The notes under the pieces are model-generated. The model made no database searches, was not told the DNA's origin, and worked only from the letters and a program-made list of their open reading frames with translations. The translations under genes and the position numbers were made by a program. A stretch of DNA of 64,000 nt from Nocardiopsis ansamitocini (lineage in GTDB: Bacteria > Actinomycetota > Actinomycetes > Streptosporangiales > Streptosporangiaceae): assembly GCF_030268225.1 (NCBI RefSeq), contig NZ_BSQG01000005.1, positions 310,001-374,000 of the forward strand, read 5' to 3'. Shown here piece by piece: positions 28,664 to 37,237 of this stretch. Numbering within the stretch: the first letter of the stretch is position 1; the number at the start of each line of letters is the position of its first letter.

Positions 28664-28685
28664 GAGCCGCACGCTGCTCGGCAAC

Positions 28686-28742
28686 GAGCCGCTCCCCAGG
28701 AGTCAGAACTGATTTCTCAGTCCACCTTCCGGGGAGCGGTTC
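28686..28742 (+). terminator. terminator of the fadAB operon
   Basis: GAGCCGCTCCCC (28686-28697) pairs with GGGGAGCGGTTC (28731-28742), 12 pairs including G-U. The 33-base loop contains a second small hairpin (ACTGA/TCAGT). Confidence 0.65.
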
Positions 28743-28861
28743 AAAACCCCGAGGGCTATCGTCACCTGCCATGCGGCTACACGCGCCCCGCCTTTACTTC
28801 GGCGGGAAACACACCCCACGCCTCAACCGAAACCCCCACATGCCCAAGGCCCCGGTTCTGC

Positions 28862-29824
28862 GTGTCACGCACGAACACCGCATCCGCAGTCTCGGGGCAA
28901 CCTCTACACAGGCACCTGTGTTCTGCTCCCCGCGCACGCGCGCATGACCCTACCGCCGACCTGGTGATCTCCCGACTCAACGAGCGGCACGTACCGCTGG
29001 TCCGGTTGGATCCCGGCACCTTTCCCCACCAGGTGGAGACGAGCGCCGAATTCTCTGTAAGGGGTATGGGCGGCTACCTCAGCACCCTCACGCGCGAGCT
29101 TTCGCTGGAGAGAGTCCGGGCTGTGTATTGGCGGCGTGCGTCCGCCTACACCGCTCCTGCCTGCGTGGAAGAGCAGGATGCCGCGTGGACCGTCGACCAG
29201 ATCCGGTGGGGGCTGGGCGAGATCTTGGCGTCGATACCGGGAGCGTTCTACGTCAACCACCCGTGGCGCAACCGGGACACTGAGGCCAAACCCGCTCAGC
29301 TCGAAGCCGCGACCCGGTGCGGGCTCACGATTCCACGCACGCTGATCACCAATGTTTCGGACCGGGCACGTGCCTTCATACGTGCAAACGCCCCGGCGGT
29401 ATACAAAACCCTTTGGAACAGTGACTATCGGGCGTCGGACGGATGGTCGTTCATGACGGCCCGCTCGATGCAGGCCCCGCCCGCGCCGCCGATGGTGTTC
29501 TCCTCCGATGCGTCCGAGCGGCCCACCGAGGTGGGACCGGGGGTGTCCGATGATTGGGCGGGGCGTTTCGTCGTCCAGCTCGCGGCGCCGGGCGCGACCC
29601 CGCTCGTGTTGGGTGCTGGGCGTGGGGTGCGTGACATCGCGTCAGGGTCGTGGGCGCTCGCCGACGACGACGGGGACGGAGGGTGGGTCGTGCGTCAGCA
29701 CGGCCCGGTGCGGTTGTGGGACCGCATCGAGGAGGCCGTCGGCCTGTGGCAGGCTGCGGGGCGCGTGGTCGCCGGCAGATGGGCACGGAGCACGGAACCG
29801 GTCAGAAGGTTCCGTTCCCGATGA
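28862..29824 (+). pseudogene. relic of a graspetide (tgm-type RiPP) cassette: TgmB-like ATP-grasp fragment joined to a methyltransferase tail
   Basis: Residues about 28-182 of this 320-codon frame look like the N-terminal half of a TgmB-type ATP-grasp peptide maturase (DPTADLVISRLNERHVPLVR, RVRAVYWRRASAY, FYVNHPWRNRDTEAKPAQLE, TRCGLTIPRTLITN), ending at the ATP-binding lysine in VYK. The rest of the ATP-grasp fold is missing. From about residue 232 the sequence instead resembles the C-terminus of the methyltransferases that follow TgmB in these clusters (GSWALADDDGDGGWVVRQHG, GPVRLWDRIEEAVGLWQAAG). An internal deletion joining the two genes in frame is the simplest reading. The start is uncertain, and the tail runs into the convergent condensation gene. 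No precursor peptide was found. Family assignment is from memory of the motifs. Confidence 0.6.
29792..29815. terminator. short hairpin between convergent genes
   Basis: ACGGAACC (29792-29799) and GGTTCCGT (29808-29815) form a perfect 8-bp stem with an 8-base loop, over the overlapping ends of the tgm relic and the condensation-domain gene. Confidence 0.4.
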
Positions 29825-31199
29825 TGTTGTCCATCGTCGTGCCGAGCGTCCCCAGGAATTCTTTCGCGGTCCTGCGGGCCTGCGGCGTGTCTGGAAAGGC
29901 CGCGTTCAGGTACAGCCCCGTGTCGTTCCGATAGAACCAGAAGAAGATGCCGTTGCTGTGCGACCCCCAGATATGTCCGCAGGCTTTTCGCGCGACCTGA
30001 CTACCCGCCCCCGGAGTCTTGCCGAAATCAAGGTAGGAGAAGAAATTGATGGGGAAGGGCCACCCTTGAGGGCCTGCATGTTGCGACGGCATCAGGTCGA
30101 AAACTTTGGGGAACGGCACATTGGCACTCTTCAGCATCGCGACGAGCGCGGTCCGCACCGCACCAATAGTTTCCGCGAAGTCCTTTTCCCCTGCAACGGA
30201 GAACTCGACCGGAAGGGTGTTGACGAACCAGCCCATGCTGTTGGCGTATTTGCCCCGCCCGCGCCGGCTGACCGGCATGAGACCTCGGTAGACCTCCGGT
30301 CCCCCTTCTTTCCTTAGGGTGACCGCGACAGCGGCCAGGACCCCCGCGGCCAGCTCGCTGCCCGCTTCTCGGCAGCGGAGCTCCATCGCGTCGGCGTCAT
30401 GGCCTCCCAGCAGGGGGTACGTCTCGTTGATCACGGGGTACATCACGCCCGGCTCGACCCCGAGGTCGAGGGGAAACCGCGGGAACATCCCACCGTTGCG
30501 CGCCGTGAACCCCTTCCAGTAGTCCAGTCGGCTGTCGTCGGGGGTGAGCGACCGGCCGCGGTCGCGCTCCTGGACGGCGAAGTCGAGGTAGCTGCCCACC
30601 TCGGGGAGGACGACCTCCTCACCGCGGGAGAAGGCCTCATAGGCGGTGCTGATGTCCTCCACGACGACCGGGGTCGACACCCCGTCCGTCACGAGGTGGT
30701 CGCAGGCGAAGTACACCGTCGTGGATTCGTCCCTGATCATCGCCCCCATGACGAACCAAGGGCCGCGGAGCGTGTGGGTGCCCTGGAGGAACCGGTGGAC
30801 GTACGAACGGACGTCTGCGGTCGACGCGAGCTGCCCCACCTCGACGAGGTCGACCTTGATCTCCTCGGGTGCCAGGAGCTCGATGGCCGGCCCGTCGTCG
30901 GTTGTCCGGAACACGCAGCGCAGCACCTCGTGACGGCGCACGAAGTGGAGGAGGGCGGCTCCGAGCGCGTCACGGTCGAGTCGCCCCCGGATCTCGAATG
31001 ATCCGCCGATGTACGACGGGCAGGAGATCTCTTCTCCCTCCAGGTACTGCGCGAGGGCGAAATGCTGCTCCTGGATGTAGGAGGCGACCGGAGGCGTTTG
31101 CGTGGGTTCGGCGGCTCCACCCCTGGTCGGGGATACCACGCTCCATTCCACGGCGTACCCCGGTGCAATATCCAGCTCTTCGATGGGAATCTGACGCAT
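29802..31199 (-). CDS. stand-alone condensation-domain acyltransferase-like protein
   Basis: A 465-aa protein consisting of one condensation (C) domain, the fold of NRPS condensation domains and PapA-type acyltransferases, without carrier or adenylation domains. The active-site motif is ACDHLVTDG: the usual HHxxxDG has become DHxxxDG, keeping catalytic His168 and structural Asp172 but losing the first histidine. The N-terminus (MRQIPIEELDIAPGYAVEWS) and C-terminus (LYLNAAFPDTPQARRTAKEF) are typical of free-standing members that acylate a small molecule or lipid. ATG 31199 has AGGAAAGG five bases upstream. No NRPS or PKS gene is near, so donor and acceptor are unknown. Confidence 0.82.
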   Translation of the reverse strand: MRQIPIEELDIAPGYAVEWSVVSPTRGGAAEPTQTPPVASYIQEQHFALAQYLEGEEISCPSYIGGSFEIRGRLDRDALGAALLHFVRRHEVLRCVFRTTDDGPAIELLAPEEIKVDLVEVGQLASTADVRSYVHRFLQGTHTLRGPWFVMGAMIRDESTTVYFACDHLVTDGVSTPVVVEDISTAYEAFSRGEEVVLPEVGSYLDFAVQERDRGRSLTPDDSRLDYWKGFTARNGGMFPRFPLDLGVEPGVMYPVINETYPLLGGHDADAMELRCREAGSELAAGVLAAVAVTLRKEGGPEVYRGLMPVSRRGRGKYANSMGWFVNTLPVEFSVAGEKDFAETIGAVRTALVAMLKSANVPFPKVFDLMPSQHAGPQGWPFPINFFSYLDFGKTPGAGSQVARKACGHIWGSHSNGIFFWFYRNDTGLYLNAAFPDTPQARRTAKEFLGTLGTTMDNIIGNGTF

Positions 31200-32488
31200 G
31201 ATTGCCTTTCCTGTTGTCAATTGCCGTATCGCCGGCACATTCGGGATTCATCATCGGGCGGGAAACGGACAGACGCTGGCATTCAACGCAACTATCCGGC
31301 TGCGACCCGGCGCACGACCAAATCCGCTCGATCGCATCGAAGGCGACCGGGACGGCACCGGCGGATCAGAATTTGAACGAGACAGGCACCGTCGGGCTCA
31401 GGACAACCAATTCCCGAAACGACTCAAAGGAATTACTTGTCCGATAGCGGCTGTCGTCCGAGAAAACGACCAGCGCCGGTAGTGGTCGTCGACGGCGGGG
31501 CGGCCCCCGCCGGACACGTGTTCGTCCTGCAACGCCATCGGCTCGCCGCGCATCCCAGGGAAGCGCCCGGGCAGATGACGTCGATCGGGCAACTGAACGC
31601 CACTTACCCCGGCATCGGGGAGCTCCGGGCATCCGATAGCCGGGACGCCCGCGATCGGAAGGGCCGTGCCGACCTCTGCGTTGCGGACACCGGCAGATGT
31701 CCTGTCACGCCTTCGCCCACCCTGGCCGTGCGCGTCACCACCGAGCACGTCGGACCACCGTTTCGGAGGCGGTCGTGGAGAGCGTGGAGGCAGTCGGGTG
31801 TCGTCCGGGCGCACGCGTACCCGCCGAACAGGGAGCGGTCGTTCGCGCACGCTCCGGGCACGGGAACGCGGGCGGGGGACCGGAACAGCTGCTGCGGCGT
31901 CGGGGGGCGGACAAAGGAGGCGCTGCCCCCTTGTCGACCGGCTGCCCCCGAAACCGCGGCGAAGCGCCGGCGCCGGCCCCGACGCGGATCGTCTCTCAGC
32001 GCTCGTCCGCGGCCGACCGGCCGGATTCCGTCGCTCCTCGCCCCCCGGGGGAGGCGGGCACGGCCCGGACCCGCTGCCGGGGCGCATGGGCCGGCCACCT
32101 TGGAGGAGACCGCGACCCACGTGTGTTCCGGGCGCTTCTGCTCGCGCGCCTCGCGGGCGGCACTGAAGTGCCTGTACTGGTTGAACGAGGCGGTGGCCCG
32201 GACGCGGCCGTCGGTGGCCCGGGACCCGTGGGCCGGTTCGGGGTGCCATTGGACCAGTCGTGTGATCAGCGCGTTCGAATCGGCCCATGGAATGTGCAGC
32301 ACGGAGAAGTCCTCCATTGTGGGCATGCGGTAGCCGCCGCGGCAGCGGGGACCGGGCCGACCCCCGACCCGATCCCCACGACGCTACACAACCAACCGAT
32401 CACCAAGGGTGATCTTCGGCCAATTGCCCACTTGCGTCCCCCCGCCCGCCCCCGTTTCGGCCGGGATAGGGGGACGACCGAGACAGGG
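31200..32488. other. 1.3-kb accessory gap with no intact gene
   Basis: Between the condensation-domain gene and the MMPL transporter. It contains the degraded condensation-like frame described separately (31604-32326), an AT-richer stretch near 31370-31450 that may be the promoter of the condensation gene, and a small dyad GATCACC-AAG-GGTGATC (32398-32414) downstream of the MMPL stop. Open frames on both strands are arginine/proline-rich and unconvincing. Confidence 0.45.
31604..32326 (-). pseudogene. degraded second condensation-like gene (N-terminal fragment)
   Basis: The first 75 or so codons read as a real protein start (MPTMEDFSVLHIPWADSNAL, then SFNQYRHFSAAREAREQKRP and EHTWVAVSSKV), in the style of free-standing condensation/acyltransferase proteins. 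After that the frame becomes arginine- and proline-rich, without the DHxxxDG motif or other core segments, and other frames on the same strand look no better. It is probably the remains of a paralogue or partner of the intact gene at 29802-31199, lying upstream on the same strand. The family is inferred from a short stretch only. Confidence 0.4.
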
Positions 32489-34759
32489 TCAGCCCACGGG
32501 CGCGGTCGCGCGTTCGCGTGCGCCCTCGGACTCCGCCTCGGGAACCTCCTCGGACTCGCTGATGCCGATGCGGTCGTGCAGCCAGCGCAGCGGACGCGGC
32601 AGCCACCAGTTGGCGCTGCCCAGCAACCGCATGGTGGCCGGAACCAGCAGGGCGCGCACCAGGGTGGCGTCGATGACGACCGCGACGACCAGGCCGATGC
32701 CCATGATCTTCAGGGACAGCAGCCCGGAGACCCCCATACCCGCCAACACGACCACCAGCAGCAGCGCGGCACTCGTGATGATCTGGCCGGTGCGCTGGAG
32801 TCCGACGGCCACGGAATGGGAGTTGTCCCCGGTGAGCAGGTACTCCTCCCGCACACGGCTGAGCAGGAACAGCTCGTAGTCCATGGCGAGACCGAAGGCG
32901 ATGATGATGATCAGCACGAGATAGGTCGGGTCGATGGTGCCCACGGCCTCGAAACCCAGCAGACCGGCGAGGTGACCTTCCTGGAAACCCCAGATGACCA
33001 CGCCCAGCGACGCGCCCAGCGACAAGAAGCCCATCAGGACGGCCTTGATGGGCAGAACCACCGAGCCGAAGGCCATGAACAGCAGCACCAGGGTCGACAG
33101 CGAGACGAACAGCAGCGTGTAGGGCACGGCGTCGACGATGGCGTCGACGTTGTCGATCTGCATCGGCGCGGCCCCGCCCACCAGTACCTCGTCGGCGCCT
33201 TGGGGGATCTCTGCCGCGCGGACGTCACGCACCAGGTCAGCGGTACCGGGGTCGTCGGTCTCGCCCTCGTAGCTGACGGTCAGGTGCGCGACGTCGTCGC
33301 CGGCGCGCACGAGTGCGGCGCCCTCGGCCCCGTCGAGGTCACCGAGTTCGGCGGCGAAGGCATCGAGGTCGTCAGCGGCCACGTCCCCCACAACGGCGAC
33401 GTCCAGCGAGCCGAAGCCTCCGCCGGGGAAGTCGTCGCTCAGCATCTCGGTGGCGATTCGGCTGTCGGAGGTGTCGGGGAGGTAGCGCTGGTCGGTGGAG
33501 CCGATGTGCAGGGACATCAGGGATGACGCGAAGGCGACGAGTACCGCGCCGACGACGAGCAGGTAGAGGGTGGGGCGGCGCATCACGCTGTAGGCCAGGC
33601 GCGACCAGGCTCCCGTGGCGCCCGGGCGGCTGTCGCCCTCGCCGGGGCGTGCAGAGGCGTCACGTTCGGAGCGGCTGCGCCACCGGGCCGTGAGGGAGCC
33701 CAGCAGCGATCCCTGTCCGCCGAAGGAGGGAAGGCGCAGGGCGTCGACCCTGCGGCCGATGACGGCGAGCAGCGCGGGAAGGACGATGAGGGCGGCAACC
33801 AGGTCGAACAGGACCACGGCAATACCGCCGATCCCGATGGAGCGCATGATGGGCTGGGGGAAGAACAGCAGCCCGGCGAAGGCGATCATGACGGTGACGC
33901 CTGAGAAGGCGACGGTACGCCCCGCGGTTGCCAGGGTTGTGGGGATGGCAGCGGCGGTATTGCCGGAACGTTTCATCTCCTCGCGGAAGCGGCTGACCAT
34001 GAACAGCCCGTAGTCGATGGCCAACCCCAGTCCCAGGATGGTGGCGACGTTGACGGCGAAGACGGAGATGTCGGTGACATAGGTGAGCGCGCGCAGCAGC
34101 GTGAGGGACCCGAGGATGGCCAGACCGCCCACCGCGAGCGGCATGAGCGCTGCCACCAGGCCACCGAAGATGACCACCAGCAGCAGGAGCAGAACCGGGA
34201 GCGAGAACAGTTCGGCGCGAATGATGTCGCTCTCGGCCTGCTCGGAGATCTCGGCCTCGATGGGCAGCGGGCCGCCGAACCGGGCGTCCAGTACATCGGA
34301 GTCGATGTCGTCGACGATGGCGTGGTAGGACTCCATCCGCTCGGCCTTGTCCGCACCGTTGAGGGTGAGCGGGATGTACGTGGCGTGGCGGTCCTCGGAG
34401 ACGAGGGCACCGCGCTGCATGTCGGTGAGCCCCTCGTCGAGATAGGTCGTGGCCGATTTCACGTGCTCGTCGGGCAGCCGGTCGACGACGTCGCCGATGG
34501 CACGTGCGAAGGTCGGGTCGTCGACTTCGACGTCGTCGTCGCGGTAGACCGCGACGACATCCACGTCGTCGCGCCCCAGTTCCTCCTGGAGGACTTCGGC
34601 GGCTCTGGCCGACTCCGCACCGGGATCCTCGAAACCACCGTCGGTGACGGCGCTGAACAGGCCCGTGCCCCAGACCCCGGCGAACACGACGAACGCCCCG
34701 GTCAGCAGAAGCACCCAGACCCGGCCACGGTAGGCGAGCCTGCCGAGCGCAGTGAACAT
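32489..34759 (-). CDS. MMPL family RND transporter
   Basis: A 756-aa inner-membrane transporter of the MMPL/RND family, which exports lipids or hydrophobic drugs using the proton gradient. It has the duplicated layout: one helix (about 13-35), a periplasmic loop, five helices (about 185-345), a cytoplasmic linker, then a repeat with a second loop and five helices (about 560-720). The proton-relay motifs are GLAIDYGLFMVSRFREE and GLAMDYELFLLSRVREEY. ATG 34759 has GGAGG nine bases upstream. It is divergent from a TetR gene, with a perfect 36-bp palindrome between them, which points to control by that repressor. Confidence 0.93.
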   Translation of the reverse strand: MFTALGRLAYRGRVWVLLLTGAFVVFAGVWGTGLFSAVTDGGFEDPGAESARAAEVLQEELGRDDVDVVAVYRDDDVEVDDPTFARAIGDVVDRLPDEHVKSATTYLDEGLTDMQRGALVSEDRHATYIPLTLNGADKAERMESYHAIVDDIDSDVLDARFGGPLPIEAEISEQAESDIIRAELFSLPVLLLLLVVIFGGLVAALMPLAVGGLAILGSLTLLRALTYVTDISVFAVNVATILGLGLAIDYGLFMVSRFREEMKRSGNTAAAIPTTLATAGRTVAFSGVTVMIAFAGLLFFPQPIMRSIGIGGIAVVLFDLVAALIVLPALLAVIGRRVDALRLPSFGGQGSLLGSLTARWRSRSERDASARPGEGDSRPGATGAWSRLAYSVMRRPTLYLLVVGAVLVAFASSLMSLHIGSTDQRYLPDTSDSRIATEMLSDDFPGGGFGSLDVAVVGDVAADDLDAFAAELGDLDGAEGAALVRAGDDVAHLTVSYEGETDDPGTADLVRDVRAAEIPQGADEVLVGGAAPMQIDNVDAIVDAVPYTLLFVSLSTLVLLFMAFGSVVLPIKAVLMGFLSLGASLGVVIWGFQEGHLAGLLGFEAVGTIDPTYLVLIIIIAFGLAMDYELFLLSRVREEYLLTGDNSHSVAVGLQRTGQIITSAALLLVVVLAGMGVSGLLSLKIMGIGLVVAVVIDATLVRALLVPATMRLLGSANWWLPRPLRWLHDRIGISESEEVPEAESEGARERATAPVG

Positions 34760-34805
34760 GAAGCGACCCTCCGATGGGTGTTAATTTAAGGTAAATACGC
34801 CTAAT

Positions 34806-34841
34806 TTCAGTAAACGGCGTAAGCTTACGCCGTTTACTGAA
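34806..34841. promoter_or_regulatory. perfect 36-bp palindrome, probable TetR operator
   Basis: TTCAGTAAACGGCGTAAG (34806-34823) is followed directly by its exact reverse complement (34824-34841), with no spacer; the centre is AAGCTT. It lies 47 bases upstream of the MMPL start and 65 upstream of the TetR start. Length and symmetry suit two TetR dimers, and it would block both divergent promoters. Confidence 0.8.
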
Positions 34842-34905
34842 GCGGACCGCGTTAACCGATGTCAAGGTGGGCAAGGCGGGCCCAACCCTCCGGTAAGGAA
34901 CAACT

Positions 34906-35676
34906 GTGCCAAACGAGGCGGTATCAACACAGGTCAGCGGGACGGAACCGGCAATCCAGCCGCTGTCCAGGCGTGAACGTGTGCGCGAAGCCACACTCGT
35001 GGAGATCAAGGACATCGCGCGGCGCCACCTGGTGGAACACGGTCCGGGCGGAGTCTCGCTGCGCGCGATCGCGCGCGACATGGGCATGACCGCCCCCGGC
35101 CTCTACCGCTATTTCTCCAGCCTGGACGACCTGTTGCTGTCGCTGAGCGCGGACTTCTTCACCGAACTTTCGATGGCCGTACGCACCGCCAACGACGCCC
35201 TCCCGGAAAGGGACGTGGACGGCCGTCTCCTGAGCTCGCTGCGCGCCTTTCGTACCTGGGCGCTGGCCAACCGTGCCGAGTTCACCCTGTTGTTCGGCCC
35301 GTCCCACCCGCACCGCTCCTGCCAGCACGAGAGCGTGGCGATCGAAGCGGGCCGGCACTTCGCGGCGACCTTCCTGACCCTGTTCGACGAGTTGCTCCAA
35401 CAGCACCGGGTCAGCCTTCCTCCCGAGGACGACATCTCCCCGGAACTGAGCCGGCAGCTGCGGGCTTTTGCCGAACACGCCGGCTTCACCACGGAAAACG
35501 CCAGCGACGGTGCGCTACGCGTGCTCGTCGGCTGCTGGGTCCGGCTTTACGGGCTGGTGTGCATGGAGGTGTTCCAGCACATGGAATTCGCCATGGACAC
35601 CATGGAAGCCCTGTTCGAGGCTGAGTTGAGCGACATCCTGAGCTCAGCAGGGGTGGAGTACCGGTCGCCCCGGTAA
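34906..35676 (+). CDS. TetR family transcriptional regulator
   Basis: A 256-aa repressor. A 25-residue flexible start precedes the TetR DNA-binding domain (about 24-75), whose helix-turn-helix reads VSLRAIARDMGMTAPGLYRY. The ligand domain follows, with the WHG-type C-terminal fold (FHPS-like FGPSHPHRS, and LVGCWVRLYGLVCMEVFQHM). GTG 34906 has AAGGA six bases upstream. The divergent MMPL gene and the shared palindrome at 34806-34841 make it the likely regulator of that transporter and of itself. The effector is unknown, probably the exported hydrophobic compound. Confidence 0.92.
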   Translation: MPNEAVSTQVSGTEPAIQPLSRRERVREATLVEIKDIARRHLVEHGPGGVSLRAIARDMGMTAPGLYRYFSSLDDLLLSLSADFFTELSMAVRTANDALPERDVDGRLLSSLRAFRTWALANRAEFTLLFGPSHPHRSCQHESVAIEAGRHFAATFLTLFDELLQQHRVSLPPEDDISPELSRQLRAFAEHAGFTTENASDGALRVLVGCWVRLYGLVCMEVFQHMEFAMDTMEALFEAELSDILSSAGVEYRSPR

Positions 35677-35808
35677 ACGGGAACGCACTCGTCTGCGACC
35701 GCGCCCCATGCGCAATCCGCACGGCGCCCCGAGCCACCCACGCCCACCCCATGTCCGAATAGAGTTGATCAACCCCATTGGCAACCCCTCACACCGAAGG
35801 ACCCCGTT

Positions 35809-37113
35809 TTGGACGTTCCCCGCGACGGTGAGCCTGAGCCCGGCCAGGAGCCGCCCCCGGTTCCCCAGGCCGCACCGCGTGAGCCGACCGTGGATGAGCC
35901 CCGCCCCCAGCAGGGTCCCTCGCCCGCACAGCCGCCCCCTTCCCCAGCGCACACCGACGGCCGGCCGCCTTCGCAGCCAACAGCCGAGAACGGCCGGCGG
36001 TCCCCCGTCGGTCCCCCTCCCTGGGCAGCACCGGGCGGGCCCTTCCCCGCCGCACCGGCTCGTCCCCACGGCCCGCCCGCCTGGCAGCAGGGAACGTCCG
36101 GTCCCGGCTACCAGCAGCCGCCCGGATGGGGCTACGGTGTGCAACCGTCTCCCCCGGGGCACGGCCAGGGGCCGTGGCCGTACGCGGCGCACCCTGCCTC
36201 GGGGTACGGCCCGTGGGCGCCTCAGCCCTCACAACCCCGGCCCCTCCGCCGCGGACTCGGCCTCTGGCTGACCGCGGGAGGCTCGGCGTTCGCCGCGGTG
36301 GTCTCACTGGTGCTGTGCGTGGGGCTCATGGTCGTCTCCATCCAGGACGGTTCGACCTCCCCCGGAAAACCCGAACGGCCCTACGACTCCAGCTGGTACT
36401 CCTCCGCCGACCCGATCGCCGTGGACATCCAGGACCACCCGCTGTACGACCTGTCGCCGCCGGCACCGGTGGACTGCGACGTCCCCGCCTTCGACGCCTC
36501 CTCTGCGGCGGAGTGGGAGTCCTTCACCGAGACGGTGGGCCCCTGCCTGGACGCCATGTGGAACCCGACCATGGCGGAACTGGGACTGCACCCGGAGACT
36601 CCCTCCTACGTCGTGCTGGACAAGGTGCCGCCGGAGATGGAGGGCGACGACGAGGAGGGGTGGGTCCTGGCGTACTACATGGACTACGACCTCACCATCA
36701 CCGTGCTCGTACCCAGCGTCCGCAACCTGCTGCCGTACCCCAACATGGGCGACGAGCGCATTTGGTTCGCGCTCCTGGCCCACGAGTACGGCCACCACAT
36801 CCAGGGACAGACCGAGATCCTGGCGGAGAGCGACTCCGTCGGCAACAGCTCCACGTCCGACAACGAGTTCCTGGACTCGAGCCGCCGGGTGGAACTCCAG
36901 GCCGAGTGCTTCGCAGGAGCGGCCTTCACAGCGGTCAACGGGTACGGAGCCGACGATGCGGAGTTCACCAACCGCAACTTCAACGCCGACAGTGCCGACA
37001 GCACCAGCCACGGGAGCGCGACCAACCGCGTGCACTGGTTCGACTCCGGGGCCGAGATGGAGACCCTTGAGGCGTGCAACACCTTCGGCGCGAGCAAGGC
37101 GCTGACCAAGTAG
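35809..37113 (+). CDS. neutral zinc metallopeptidase (YpfJ-like) with proline-rich cytoplasmic region
   Basis: A 434-aa membrane-anchored protein. Residues 1-145 are a low-complexity Pro/Gln/Gly-rich cytoplasmic segment. One transmembrane helix follows (about 151-176, SAFAAVVSLVLCVGLMVVS), then an extracytoplasmic peptidase domain of the putative neutral zinc metallopeptidase family. The catalytic site is HEYGHH (His325, Glu326, His329) with the third ligand Glu366 in ELQAECFAG. TTG 35809 has GAAGG eight bases upstream. The substrate is unknown. It is monocistronic and ends at a very strong bidirectional terminator. Confidence 0.88.
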   Translation: MDVPRDGEPEPGQEPPPVPQAAPREPTVDEPRPQQGPSPAQPPPSPAHTDGRPPSQPTAENGRRSPVGPPPWAAPGGPFPAAPARPHGPPAWQQGTSGPGYQQPPGWGYGVQPSPPGHGQGPWPYAAHPASGYGPWAPQPSQPRPLRRGLGLWLTAGGSAFAAVVSLVLCVGLMVVSIQDGSTSPGKPERPYDSSWYSSADPIAVDIQDHPLYDLSPPAPVDCDVPAFDASSAAEWESFTETVGPCLDAMWNPTMAELGLHPETPSYVVLDKVPPEMEGDDEEGWVLAYYMDYDLTITVLVPSVRNLLPYPNMGDERIWFALLAHEYGHHIQGQTEILAESDSVGNSSTSDNEFLDSSRRVELQAECFAGAAFTAVNGYGADDAEFTNRNFNADSADSTSHGSATNRVHWFDSGAEMETLEACNTFGASKALTK

Positions 37114-37137
37114 CCGGGGAAGCGCGCTCCCCCGCAT

Positions 37138-37191
37138 CACCGGAACGGGCCGTGCTCGCGGCCACCATCGCGAGCACGGCCCGTTCCGGTG
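37138..37191. terminator. very strong bidirectional terminator
   Basis: A perfect 23-bp stem with an 8-base loop, left arm 37138-37160 and right arm 37169-37191, beginning CACCGGAACGGGCC. It separates the convergent metallopeptidase and kinase genes. Confidence 0.9.
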
Positions 37192-37237
37192 CGCCCTCCG
37201 ATGCCCAACGTCGCGGTGGCAGGACCGGGCGGGCCTG

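Noticed and set aside
26483-28684. 733-codon minus-strand frame opposite fadB
   Set aside because: Antisense to an intact fadB with all catalytic motifs; composition typical of shadow frames.
28771-28947. Short peptide frame just before the tgm relic, considered as a graspetide precursor
   Set aside because: It lacks the conserved leader and core patterns of TgmA-type precursors that I know.
31697-33526. 609-codon plus-strand frame across the accessory gap and the MMPL gene
   Set aside because: It covers the MMPL C-terminal half in antisense; the upstream part is arginine/proline-rich without a start signal.
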